From: Clostridium sp. AM30-24
GTDB lineage: Bacteria > Bacillota > Clostridia > Lachnospirales > Lachnospiraceae
Assembly (NCBI RefSeq): GCF_003480435.1
Contig: NZ_QUJB01000042.1
Span: 1-7,221 of the forward strand
Direction of reading: 5' to 3'
Length of the DNA stretch: 7,221 nt
The notes under the pieces are model-generated. The model was given only the letters and a program-made list of their open reading frames with translations, was not told where the DNA came from and ran no database searches. The translations under genes and the position numbers were made by a program. Below are positions 1-5,785 of this stretch, one piece after another (positions within the stretch are counted from its first letter, which is position 1; every line of letters begins with the position of its first letter).

Positions 1-105
1 TCAGTGTCTCAAAATCAGTAATTCCATTCATGCCATCTCGGTCGTAAATCCCAATCAAAAAATTTTTTGAGAAATTTGCAAAAAAAGTTCTCCGTTTTTC
101 CCAAA
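1..105. other. Left-edge sequence, unassigned
   Basis: No gene can be called here. On the minus strand one frame stays open from about position 70 down to the edge and reads ...LIGIYDRDGMNGITDFETL, which looks protein-like, but it has no ATG before the internal Met and no ribosome binding site close to a start. On the plus strand a frame open from base 2 ends at TGA 68-70 and could equally be the tail of an upstream gene. About 70 bases are too few to choose between them. Positions 81-100 contain an A-run and a T-run separated by 8 bases, just upstream of the promoter motif of the next gene. Confidence 0.3.
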
Positions 106-118
106 TCTTACATAATAT
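106..118 (+). promoter_or_regulatory. Shared promoter motif, copy 1 (upstream of RepL-like gene)
   Basis: The 13-mer TCTTACATAATAT ends 20 bases before the ATG at 139. The same 13-mer occurs upstream of the genes at 3478 (minus) and 3617, and with one change upstream of 5824. CATAAT at 111-116 resembles a -10 box, but the region 17 bases upstream (TTCTCC) does not resemble a sigma-A -35 box. The motif may therefore need an activator or a dedicated sigma factor. The conserved sequence and placement are observed; promoter function is inferred. Confidence 0.6.
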
Positions 119-138
119 CTACGAAGGAGAGAGAAGAG

Positions 139-573
139 ATGAAAATACCAAGAGAAATTCCGTCAATGCGACGGACAGATAACAGCTTAAAAGAAGTCAT
201 GACAAATTTGTGTAACCAGAAAAATTTCCGAAGAGTCTTTTTAAACCAGACGATCCCTGTGCTGAGTTTATTTGCTAATCAGCCAACTATGGTGCTTTTA
301 TATTTTATCTATAACGCCGACACCAATAATATGATCTACTGTACTTACGAAGACATCATGCAGGACTGCTCGATCGGAAACAAGAGAACCGTGGCAAATA
401 CACTAAAAACACTTCAGGAGACAAGAGCAATTGTAAAGATCTCTAAGTCTCATTACATGTTAAACCCAGCCCTTATGCTTCAAGGGAACAATGAAAAGTT
501 TGGTTTGCTGGCATTTGAATTTAATGATTATATTTCTTTATATGAAAAGGAGAAACGCTATGTATCAAAATGA
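139..573 (+). CDS. Winged-helix protein resembling plasmid replication initiator RepL (144 aa)
   Basis: The protein is likely a DNA-binding replication or maintenance protein of the mobile element. ATG 139 is chosen because AAGGAG (124-129) lies 9 bases upstream; the frame is open further back to a TTG at 67, but that would place the promoter motif inside the gene. The N-terminus is basic. Residues around 75-120 form a helix-turn-helix and wing pattern: TYEDIMQDCSIGNKRTV, then a second helix (NTLKTLQETRAIVKI), then SKSHYMLNPALMLQGN. The last segment matches the 'Y-M-[IL]-N-P ... G' wing seen in the Firmicute RepL family. At 144 aa it is in the range of, or slightly shorter than, RepL proteins. 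Its stop overlaps the next gene by 14 bases, so the two are probably translationally coupled. A generic winged-helix regulator is the alternative; the fold is more certain than the role. Confidence 0.6.
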   Translation: MKIPREIPSMRRTDNSLKEVMTNLCNQKNFRRVFLNQTIPVLSLFANQPTMVLLYFIYNADTNNMIYCTYEDIMQDCSIGNKRTVANTLKTLQETRAIVKISKSHYMLNPALMLQGNNEKFGLLAFEFNDYISLYEKEKRYVSK

Positions 574-859
574 AATGAAAGAAAAAGCTAAGAAAGTCAA
601 CATTATTGATTTTTTAAGAGAAACCTACCCAGAACTGGTCTTTGAAAGAAAAGATGGAAGCTTTGCGTACAGCAAAAATCCGGCTATGACCTTCTTCTCC
701 GGCCGTGATGGTTATTACCACTATTGTGACAATGCAGCCAAGAAAAAAGGAGCTCAATATTACTCCGGAGACAACATCAAATTTTTGATGGACTACATTG
801 GTGGATACACTTTTTTAACAGCAGTAGATGCTTTAGCAGAGTTTGCGGATATCGCATAA
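560..859 (+). CDS. Small protein resembling the CHC2/primase N-terminal domain (99 aa)
   Basis: This is a stand-alone small domain that resembles the N-terminal part of DnaG/Toprim primases carried by Firmicute mobile elements. The start at ATG 560 is set by AAAAGGAG (545-552), 7 bases upstream; an upstream ATG in the same frame at 491 lacks such a site and lies deep inside the preceding gene. The order of elements fits the family: a first helix (NIIDFLRETYPELV), a strand pair (FERKDGSFAYS), an aromatic strand (GRDGYYHYCDNAAKKKG), then SGDNIKFLMDYIGGYTFLTA and AVDALAEFADI, corresponding to the usual 'GGDAIDFL..Y.G.SF.EAVE.L' ending. Only one cysteine is present, so the zinc ligands of true CHC2 fingers are missing, and there is no Toprim domain. 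It may be a single-strand DNA-binding accessory to replication or a reduced primase remnant. It overlaps the RepL-like gene by 14 bases and is followed directly by a terminator. Confidence 0.6.
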   Translation: MYQNEMKEKAKKVNIIDFLRETYPELVFERKDGSFAYSKNPAMTFFSGRDGYYHYCDNAAKKKGAQYYSGDNIKFLMDYIGGYTFLTAVDALAEFADIA

Positions 860-860
860 T

Positions 861-896
861 TAAATAGAGAATCCGAGAAATCGGATTCTCTATTTA
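861..896 (+). terminator. Strong hairpin terminator after the replication-like operon
   Basis: A perfect 16-bp inverted repeat (861-876 with 881-896) encloses the 4-base loop GAAA. It begins one base after the stop codon at 857-859. The stem ends in TATTTA with no long T-run after it (TAACCC), so efficiency is uncertain, but length, perfection and position make a transcription terminator the best reading. Confidence 0.8.
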
Positions 897-900
897 TAAC

Positions 901-1143
901 CCTTTAGATGAATTAAAGAATGAATTTTTTATCCCTAAATAAGGGATAATTTATTGAAAAAACAAAAATAAAATAGGCTATTATGCATTTATATTTGACA
1001 TATAATAACTTTGATATATTCGTAAATTATCGCAAAATGACATGCAGATAATTATACGTTAATTCGCTAAAATACATATAAAATGACAAAGTGCAATGGC
1101 ACTGATTTGACGTCATTAAATGACAATCTGTTAGAGATAAATT
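901..1143. other. AT-rich non-coding stretch with short repeats; possible origin or regulatory region
   Basis: This stretch is gene-free; over 901-1140 I counted 59 G/C in 240 bases, about 75% AT. AAATGACA occurs three times on the plus strand (1035-1042, 1081-1088, 1118-1125). TGACGTCA at 1108-1115 is a perfect palindrome and sits next to TCATT-A-AATGA (1112-1122). A small GTGC/GCAC hairpin lies at 1091-1102. TTGACA at 995-1000 looks like a -35 box, but I see no well-spaced -10 box downstream. The position right after the replication-like genes makes an origin conceivable. That is inference only: the three repeats are short and unevenly spaced (46 and 37 bases). Confidence 0.35.
929..949 (+). 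terminator. Small hairpin, possible second terminator
   Basis: TTATCCCT (929-936) pairs perfectly with AGGGATAA (942-949) around a 5-base loop, followed by TTTATT. It could back up the terminator at 861-896 or be a structural element of the AT-rich region. The T-tract is weak. Confidence 0.4.
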
Positions 1144-1583
1144 GCGCCTGCATATGGAATGACGTGGTGGCAGCTTCTACAAAAGTACATGCGTATTGAT
1201 GGCGACATTAAAACTCAGTCAGTTGTAATGACAATCGTATACAATGATTCTACTCAAGGTGGACATACGAAATACAAAACCTATTACATCCCGCGTCCAG
1301 TAGATAATAACGTCATCGCTTACTCGCTCCAGATTCTTGATGATAAGAATGAAATCACAGGGAACTCCAAGAGAATTTTAGCTAACACCACACATGAATA
1401 TGAGTTGAAAATGCAGAGGCAGGATATTCGAAAAATACATAGAATTTCACAGCAGAGCATAGGCTCCTTTTTTTATTCCTTAATCTAAGAAATAGAATTC
1501 TTAGCTTTTCTTAGTAACGGTGAGTTACACAATACTGGACGCAGGACTAAGACAGGCGCAGACTCTTTTTCCATTCAAAGAAT
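1144..1583 (+). pseudogene. Decayed partial copy of the middle of the large secreted-protein gene
   Basis: Bases 1144-1356 align without gaps to 4439-4651 inside the 705-aa gene, with 182 of 213 bases identical (about 85%) and 62 of 71 residues identical. This block encodes residues corresponding to about 275-345, including WWQLLQKYMRIDGD and YYIPRPVDNNVIAYS. Beyond 1356 similarity falls, but islands remain in the same order and in roughly the same spacing: CACAGCAGAG (1448-1457, cf. 4768-4777), GGCGCAGA (1555-1562, cf. 4892-4899) and CATTCAAAGAAT (1572-1583, cf. 4908-4919). The coordinate offset drifts from 3295 to 3320 to about 3337, implying small deletions and frameshifts. A TAA (1138-1140) sits in frame just before the block. 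The ATG at 1159 corresponds to an internal Met of the full gene and has no ribosome binding site, so the 109-aa frame 1159-1488 is not a credible gene. The first 213 bases are secure; the extension to 1583 is probable. Confidence 0.8.
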
Positions 1584-1605
1584 CTCAATGAAATAACGTA
1601 TCTAT

Positions 1606-1634
1606 TTGACATTCTAAGGAATACATCTTATAAT
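1606..1634 (+). promoter_or_regulatory. Perfect consensus sigma-A promoter for the 301-aa secreted protein
   Basis: TTGACA (1606-1611) and TATAAT (1629-1634) are separated by exactly 17 bases, matching the vegetative consensus at all 12 positions. Transcription should start near 1641, leaving a leader of about 76 bases before ATG 1717. The leader contains a small AGAG/CTCT hairpin near 1640-1652. This gene is therefore expected to be expressed strongly and independently of the shared 13-bp motif used by other genes here. Confidence 0.88.
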
Positions 1635-1716
1635 ATTCATAGAGTTATTCTCTGCTGAATCTGACATACTAATATTAACTAAGAAACGTATTTGAAAGAA
1701 TGAGGAGATAGAGATT

Positions 1717-2622
1717 ATGAATAGATTAAAAAAATTAGCGACAGGAGCAGTCGCAGGTGCATTAGCAGCCGCAATGACACTCACAAGCTTTGCAGCAAAT
1801 ATTACTTATACATATAACCCAGGTGGAGTAACAAACTACATTAAAACAGACAGTTACAAAGGATATGAGAACTTCCCATGTTGGATTTGGTATCAGGGAT
1901 ACTGTTATTACTACGATCAGAACGGTAACTATTTAACAAATACTACGACGCCGGACGGCTATACCGTCGATGAATTAGGCCGTTGGACTGTCAATGGTAA
2001 TCCGATCCACAATGGAGCAGGTAATTACAAGATGCATACTGAGGATTATAACGGAAAAACAGATGACGAGATCTGGAGCTTAATGAAAGAGAAATTGATT
2101 CCGGTATATCAGGATGCTATTATCTCTAAAGACTACGATGGTTTAGATGCCGATGGGAAACAAATCCATATTGATCAGTATTCATACGGATATGGTAATG
2201 ATATTATCTGGACAGATAAAGATATGAGTACATATGGTGGATACGGCGAAACTGTTATTACTCATAATGATTCAAGGTATAATACATTTGCTACAGCATC
2301 AATAGGTAATCAGTGGTCTGACATGGAACAAATGTTTAATAATGCAATTTCAAAAGCTTGTTATGCTAATAAAGTTGATGTAAAAGAAAAAACAATCAAA
2401 GCTGTAGTTGGAGATAAAATCGGAACTGAGCTGTTTAATTATATTAAACCGCATGCAGACAAAATCATTTCAGACCCTGTAGAGAATCCTTATAATATGC
2501 CTGACGGAATTATGCCAAGTAAACTTGACTTTTCTGCATGGCAGAATCGTAAGACAGACTATGGAAAAACTTTTTCTGTACAGGTAGTTGGTGAATCAAT
2601 CAAAATTAATGTTTACAAATAA
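1717..2622 (+). CDS. Secreted protein with a cell-wall-binding-like motif (301 aa)
   Basis: This is an exported protein of unknown activity. ATG 1717 is preceded by AGGAG (1703-1707) at 9 bases. Residues 1-26 form a signal peptide: basic MNRLKK, an Ala-rich hydrophobic core, and a TSFA|A-type cleavage site. Residues about 54-97 contain aromatic CWIWYQGYCYYYDQNG, then LTNTTTPDGYTVDELG and WTVNGNPI. This is the pattern of a choline/cell-wall-binding type repeat as found in many Lachnospiraceae secreted proteins, here only once. The C-terminal two-thirds are unrecognised; they include a helical piece (DDEIWSLMKEKLIPVYQDAI), a Tyr/Gly-rich segment (YSYGYGNDIIW) and a Lys-rich end. I see no LPxTG anchor, catalytic motif or transmembrane segment beyond the signal. 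Composition changes within the gene, from about 45% GC at 1921-1980 to about 23% at 2341-2400, suggesting a mosaic origin. It has its own promoter and terminator. Confidence 0.8.
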   Translation: MNRLKKLATGAVAGALAAAMTLTSFAANITYTYNPGGVTNYIKTDSYKGYENFPCWIWYQGYCYYYDQNGNYLTNTTTPDGYTVDELGRWTVNGNPIHNGAGNYKMHTEDYNGKTDDEIWSLMKEKLIPVYQDAIISKDYDGLDADGKQIHIDQYSYGYGNDIIWTDKDMSTYGGYGETVITHNDSRYNTFATASIGNQWSDMEQMFNNAISKACYANKVDVKEKTIKAVVGDKIGTELFNYIKPHADKIISDPVENPYNMPDGIMPSKLDFSAWQNRKTDYGKTFSVQVVGESIKINVYK

Positions 2623-2641
2623 ACAAAACTCATATAAAATT

Positions 2642-2667
2642 AAGAGGAGCCAAAAAGGCTCCTTTTT
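2642..2667 (+). terminator. Rho-independent terminator after the 301-aa gene
   Basis: AGGAGCC (2645-2651) pairs with GGCTCCT (2657-2663) around AAAAA. The stem can be extended by one G-T and two A-T pairs and runs into TTTTTATT. It lies about 20 bases after the stop at 2620-2622. It is a textbook intrinsic terminator. Confidence 0.9.
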
Positions 2668-2693
2668 ATTATGCACATGTGTGGAGGATAGGT

Positions 2694-3203
2694 ATGAGTA
2701 GATATCATTATTACATTGAGTCAAAGTCCAGAATGAGGATACTCTCTAAAAAGGGTTATAAAAAAGATATTAAGATTAAGGATGTAGTAAAACTTACGGA
2801 AAACGGTCATAAAATGAATATCTTAGCAAACGGAAAAGAAGACCGTGTATTAAACTTGCTTATATATTTTGCAATAGCAGGACTTATTCTTATATTTATA
2901 TTAACAATAATTGGAAGCGATATACTTGGACTTGAAAATAAACTTTATAACATGGCAAGTGATATGGTTGCAATCATCGGTCTTATATTAACGATAGTGT
3001 CTTTTGACTGTGTAAAAGATAAGCTTGATAAATATATGAAATTTGGATATGTTGGAAACAGATGGATGATATTGTTATTTATATTTTTAATAGCAATATA
3101 TGCGTCGAGTCCACTACCACACTTTGAACTTGAAAATAAATTCGCAAATATTATTAGTCTATTATGCTTTTTTATATCATTTTATAATTTTTATAACTCA
3201 TAA
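2694..3203 (+). CDS. Small four-helix membrane protein, unknown function (169 aa)
   Basis: I do not recognise this family. ATG 2694 is chosen because GGAGG (2683-2687) lies 6 bases upstream; the frame opens slightly earlier at 2679, but without a ribosome site. The N-terminal ~50 residues are basic and soluble (YYIESKSRMRILSKKGYKKD). Four hydrophobic segments follow, at about 52-74, 90-107, 124-141 and 150-167, with a charged DCVKDKLDKYMKFGY loop between the second and third. The gene is very AT-rich (about 73% at 3001-3060), unlike the transfer gene at the right. No clear promoter is visible: TTTACA (2612-2617) and TAAAAT (2635-2640) are correctly spaced, but the transcript would then begin inside the terminator hairpin. 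Its last 13 bases overlap the end of the convergent gene at 3191-3478. It could be an exclusion, immunity or cargo protein; there is no direct evidence for any of these. Confidence 0.75.
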   Translation: MSRYHYYIESKSRMRILSKKGYKKDIKIKDVVKLTENGHKMNILANGKEDRVLNLLIYFAIAGLILIFILTIIGSDILGLENKLYNMASDMVAIIGLILTIVSFDCVKDKLDKYMKFGYVGNRWMILLFIFLIAIYASSPLPHFELENKFANIISLLCFFISFYNFYNS

Positions 3204-3478
3204 AACGAATTTTTATCGATTAAAGAACCAATAGGCAATATAAAAAGACATGTAAAAATACAAAATATAAAACTCAAAATAATATTGGTAATGAAATCAT
3301 TTTTTATTGATGGGAGAATCATAAACAATCCAAATATAAAGATAATAAAAAAATAGTCCATTAAAAATACGTATGGTAAAAATAATAGTTTCACTAAACA
3401 ATAATCACAATACGTAGGTTTATCAATATCCTTAGCAATACGATATTCGTGCTTAACCCAATTAATTATTCTTTTCAT
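3191..3478 (-). CDS. Small two-helix membrane protein with CxxC, unknown function (95 aa)
   Basis: This gene is on the minus strand with its ATG at 3476-3478. On that strand the start is preceded by AAAGGTG at 5 bases, which supports a real gene. The N-terminus is short and basic (MKRIINWVKHEYRIAK), followed by PTYCDYCLVK, a lone CxxC at residues 24-27. Two strongly hydrophobic segments follow, at about 31-55 and 62-84, then a short polar tail. I do not recognise a family. Composition is extremely AT-rich (about 83% at 3241-3300). Its promoter is probably the minus-strand copy of the shared 13-bp motif at 3538-3550, which would give a leader of about 50 bases. It is therefore transcribed divergently from the 705-aa gene under the same signal. 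It converges on and overlaps by 13 bases the four-helix membrane-protein gene, so the two transcripts are complementary at their ends. Confidence 0.7.
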   Translation of the reverse strand: MKRIINWVKHEYRIAKDIDKPTYCDYCLVKLLFLPYVFLMDYFFIIFIFGLFMILPSIKNDFITNIILSFIFCIFTCLFILPIGSLIDKNSFYEL

Positions 3479-3537
3479 ATAATCACCTTTCTAAAAGTTC
3501 ACAAAAAGATAACAAAAAAACTTCTTTGTATCTCTAT

Positions 3538-3550
3538 ATATTATGTAAGA
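3538..3550 (-). promoter_or_regulatory. Shared promoter motif, copy 2 (minus strand, for the 95-aa gene)
   Basis: On the minus strand this reads TCTTACATAATAT, identical to copies 1 and 3. It points toward the 95-aa gene, whose ATG lies 59 bases further on. Together with copy 3 (3574-3586) it forms a perfect 13-bp inverted repeat with a 23-base centre. Confidence 0.6.
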
Positions 3551-3573
3551 AAATCCCTTTTTCGCGTGCAAAA

Positions 3574-3586
3574 TCTTACATAATAT
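3574..3586 (+). promoter_or_regulatory. Shared promoter motif, copy 3 (upstream of the 705-aa gene)
   Basis: TCTTACATAATAT ends 30 bases before ATG 3617. The hexamer 17 bases upstream of CATAAT (CCTTTT) does not resemble a sigma-A -35 box. The position relative to the gene is comparable to copies 1 and 4. Confidence 0.6.
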
Positions 3587-3616
3587 TAGAAAATAACAAA
3601 GGAGGTTTTTTGTGTC

Positions 3617-5734
3617 ATGTCTAAACACAAACTCATAAAAATATTCGCTCCCATTCTTCTGGGATTATCTATATTAGCTCAACCTGCGTCTGCTTATGCT
3701 GCTGATTACCGAGATGCAGGAATTATGACTAGAGACAAATCAACATATGTTTGGTACTCAAAAACATATGGAAATTCTGTAACTTATGATGTCCATAATG
3801 AAGGTGGTTTTAACGTATACGTCCCGTATACAAGTTTTATGACCGGTCAAGATAAATTTCGTCGGATGTTTACAAATCTTTTCAGCATCTATAATTCAGG
3901 AATTGGTGAGACTTATAATAAAGCTGCTATGCGTTGGAACGCACCATTGTACGCAAACGCTGGTGGCGTCCAAACTCAATATTTTGTCAAGAAGATATCG
4001 ACAACGGATAATGATCGCGAATCTGCAATGGCAACATCCAATTTAGGCGATTTCTCACCAAGTTTTAATGTCGAGTTCAGATATGCTGGCATTGTTATTG
4101 ATACAAATAATAGCGATAGAGGATCCGTCGTAACAAATCCAACCTATGCATCTGACTGGATTCAGGAAGCCAGTGTAGCTGGCAGTAGAGGAGAAAACAA
4201 AACTTATTACATTTACAACAAAGATGGTTCAGAAAAACAAGGATATAATCTAAAGCTTATCGCAACCGATGATGTAAAACACCCAAAAGATCTTATCGAA
4301 AACTGGAGCGGATCCAGTGGAGTTCCATCTAACATTCCAACTCAATCATTATATTATAGAACTGCACAGGAAGTATTCGAGACTTGGGCTGAGAGAACAA
4401 CTATCGGAGCCAAGTACAAAGCTGCATACGAGAATTACGCGCCTGCATATGGAATGGCGTGGTGGCAGCTTCTACAAAAATACATGCGTATTGATGGTGA
4501 TATAAAAACTCAGTCTGTAACCATGACCATCGTATACCGTGATGTAACGGACAATGGACACATTAGATACAAAACGTATTATATCCCGCGTCCAGTAGAT
4601 AATAACGTCATTGCTTATTCGATCCAGATTCTTGATGATAAAAATGAAATCTTAGAAAAATCAGAGAGACCGCTTGAAAAAGTTACCGACGCCTTTGGCG
4701 GTGCAGATGCAACCGACAAAAACATAAAGACAAACGGAAGAATTAAATTAAAAGTCGGAAAAACTTACACAGCAGAGTTAGGAATGGTATATGCTTCTTT
4801 GAGTAGACCATACTCATACACCGATAAAACAGATGAGAATGCCAGACCTCAAATTCAGGTTTGGTCAGATGTATCATCAGGCGAAACCGGAGGCGCAGAA
4901 ACAGGTTCATTCAAAGAATTTGGTTCAGACAATACTGCCAATATTGAAGGATTAAATGTCTTGGAAGCAGACTGGATGGATCGTAACTATAGAGGCGAAC
5001 ACCTAACAGCTATGGCCAGATATACCGTAGTAGGAGATACTTCAAACTATGGATATTTAGTAGGTATGGCAGGTTATAAAGTAATTGCATTCACAGTAGA
5101 TGCCGCATTCCCTCAAAAAGGTCATCTAAAGTTCATCGTTCCTCAGGTTTACTCAGACAATGGTGATAACGAATACAAAGGTGATGATGCGATTGAACTC
5201 GATTACGAACTCGAAATCGGCGACGAGAAAGAAGACGACCCAAAAGATCCAGAACTCTATGGAGATATGAACTTAGGCCAACGTGAATATAGATGTCTTC
5301 ATTATAAAAAAACAATTGAAGAAGACGATAAAGATAAGCCAATTATGAAAACAGATCCTATAACTGGAGAAAAGGTTGAAACTGGCGAGTATGAAAAGAA
5401 AAAAGTTGATTATGAATACGTAACTGATTATGGTTGGTATGATACTTATGCGTCTTCTCCTGATGGTAAACAAGCTGGACTTTGGGATGGAGTTCCAGAA
5501 GCTTCAGGCAGTATCTACCCAATCGACGATCACTCCTGGTGGGAATATGATCAGCAGTGGCCAGACCAAAGTGCAGATGCCTACTATAAGATCTGGTTGA
5601 CGAAGGCCGGTGATTCTTGGAGTCCATCTGATGAAACGTATTATCGATCAGAAACAGCAGACTCAGACTCAGACGAATTCCTGATAACTACATATGAAAT
5701 CCCTCATCACACCTTATGGGTGTTATTTTTTTAA
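3617..5734 (+). CDS. Large secreted surface-type protein, unknown family (705 aa)
   Basis: I do not recognise the family. ATG 3617 follows AAAGGAGG (3598-3605) by 11 bases. Residues 1 to about 28 form a signal peptide (basic MSKHKLIK, hydrophobic FAPILLGLSILA, AxA sites ASA and AYA). The mature protein is rich in Tyr, Asn, Asp and Thr with beta-type patterns such as SVTMTIVYRD and RYKTYYIPRPVDNNVIAYS. A more helical segment lies at about 245-300 (TAQEVFETWAERTTIGAKYK and WWQLLQKYMRIDGD). An acidic stretch near 525-555 (GDEKEDDPKDPE) separates the main body from a C-terminal part with Lys/Glu-rich and Trp/Tyr-rich segments (GWYDTYASS, SWWEYDQQWP). There is no LPxTG anchor and no C-terminal membrane helix, so it is likely released or held non-covalently. 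Its last residues (PHHTLWVLFF) are encoded by a terminator-like hairpin, suggesting 3' truncation. Its place between replication-like and transfer genes, and the shared promoter motif, suggest a role in mating or surface contact; this is inference. Confidence 0.8.
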   Translation: MSKHKLIKIFAPILLGLSILAQPASAYAADYRDAGIMTRDKSTYVWYSKTYGNSVTYDVHNEGGFNVYVPYTSFMTGQDKFRRMFTNLFSIYNSGIGETYNKAAMRWNAPLYANAGGVQTQYFVKKISTTDNDRESAMATSNLGDFSPSFNVEFRYAGIVIDTNNSDRGSVVTNPTYASDWIQEASVAGSRGENKTYYIYNKDGSEKQGYNLKLIATDDVKHPKDLIENWSGSSGVPSNIPTQSLYYRTAQEVFETWAERTTIGAKYKAAYENYAPAYGMAWWQLLQKYMRIDGDIKTQSVTMTIVYRDVTDNGHIRYKTYYIPRPVDNNVIAYSIQILDDKNEILEKSERPLEKVTDAFGGADATDKNIKTNGRIKLKVGKTYTAELGMVYASLSRPYSYTDKTDENARPQIQVWSDVSSGETGGAETGSFKEFGSDNTANIEGLNVLEADWMDRNYRGEHLTAMARYTVVGDTSNYGYLVGMAGYKVIAFTVDAAFPQKGHLKFIVPQVYSDNGDNEYKGDDAIELDYELEIGDEKEDDPKDPELYGDMNLGQREYRCLHYKKTIEEDDKDKPIMKTDPITGEKVETGEYEKKKVDYEYVTDYGWYDTYASSPDGKQAGLWDGVPEASGSIYPIDDHSWWEYDQQWPDQSADAYYKIWLTKAGDSWSPSDETYYRSETADSDSDEFLITTYEIPHHTLWVLFF
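5706..5732 (+). terminator. Terminator overlapping the end of the 705-aa gene
   Basis: ACACC (5709-5713) pairs with GGTGT (5719-5723) around TTATG, with two more A/T pairs beyond one mismatch, followed by seven Ts (5726-5732). The stop codon TAA starts on the last T, so the final residues of the protein are encoded by the hairpin and T-run. The stem is short; termination is likely but not certain. Confidence 0.6.
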
Positions 5735-5785
5735 CTAAAAAAAGGTTGGTAATAAGGGTAAAAACGCTACTTTTTCCTCGACCCT

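Larger units (their letters stand above)
3538..3586. repeat. Perfect 13-bp inverted repeat; divergent promoter/operator
   Basis: The arms 3538-3550 and 3574-3586 are exact reverse complements, separated by 23 bases that contain CCCTTTTTCGCG. They lie between the divergent genes 3478 (minus) and 3617 (plus). The arrangement fits two back-to-back promoters, or two binding sites for one regulator with centres 36 bases apart. As an RNA hairpin it would have an unusually long loop, so a DNA-level role is preferred. Confidence 0.75.

Noticed and set aside
1108..1115. TGACGTCA as a CRE-type regulatory site
   Set aside because: That is a eukaryotic element; in this bacterial context it is only noted as a palindrome within the AT-rich region.
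1144..1356. Template/variable repeat pair of a diversity-generating retroelement (with 4439-4651)
   Set aside because: Differences involve all bases and are mostly third-codon changes, not adenine-specific changes, and no reverse transcriptase is visible in the window.
1461..1477. GGCTCC followed by a T-run, resembling the 3' half of the terminator at 2642-2667
   Set aside because: The matching 5' half (GGAGCC) is absent, so no hairpin can form; likely coincidence within the relic.
1159..1488. A 109-aa frame starting at ATG 1159
   Set aside because: It has no ribosome binding site, its ATG is an internal Met codon of the full-length gene, and the frame loses homology after about residue 66. 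It is part of the pseudogene.
2612..2640. Promoter TTTACA-17-TAAAAT for the four-helix membrane-protein gene
   Set aside because: The predicted start would fall inside the terminator hairpin at 2642-2667, so the spacing match is probably chance in AT-rich DNA; not listed as a feature.
4317..4505. Plus-strand 62-aa frame in a second reading frame
   Set aside because: It lies wholly inside the 705-aa gene with no ribosome site or protein-like character.
5133..5627. Minus-strand frames at 5133-5342, 5273-5473 and 5358-5627
   Set aside because: They lie opposite the well-supported 705-aa gene, lack ribosome sites and have low-complexity composition; they are shadows.
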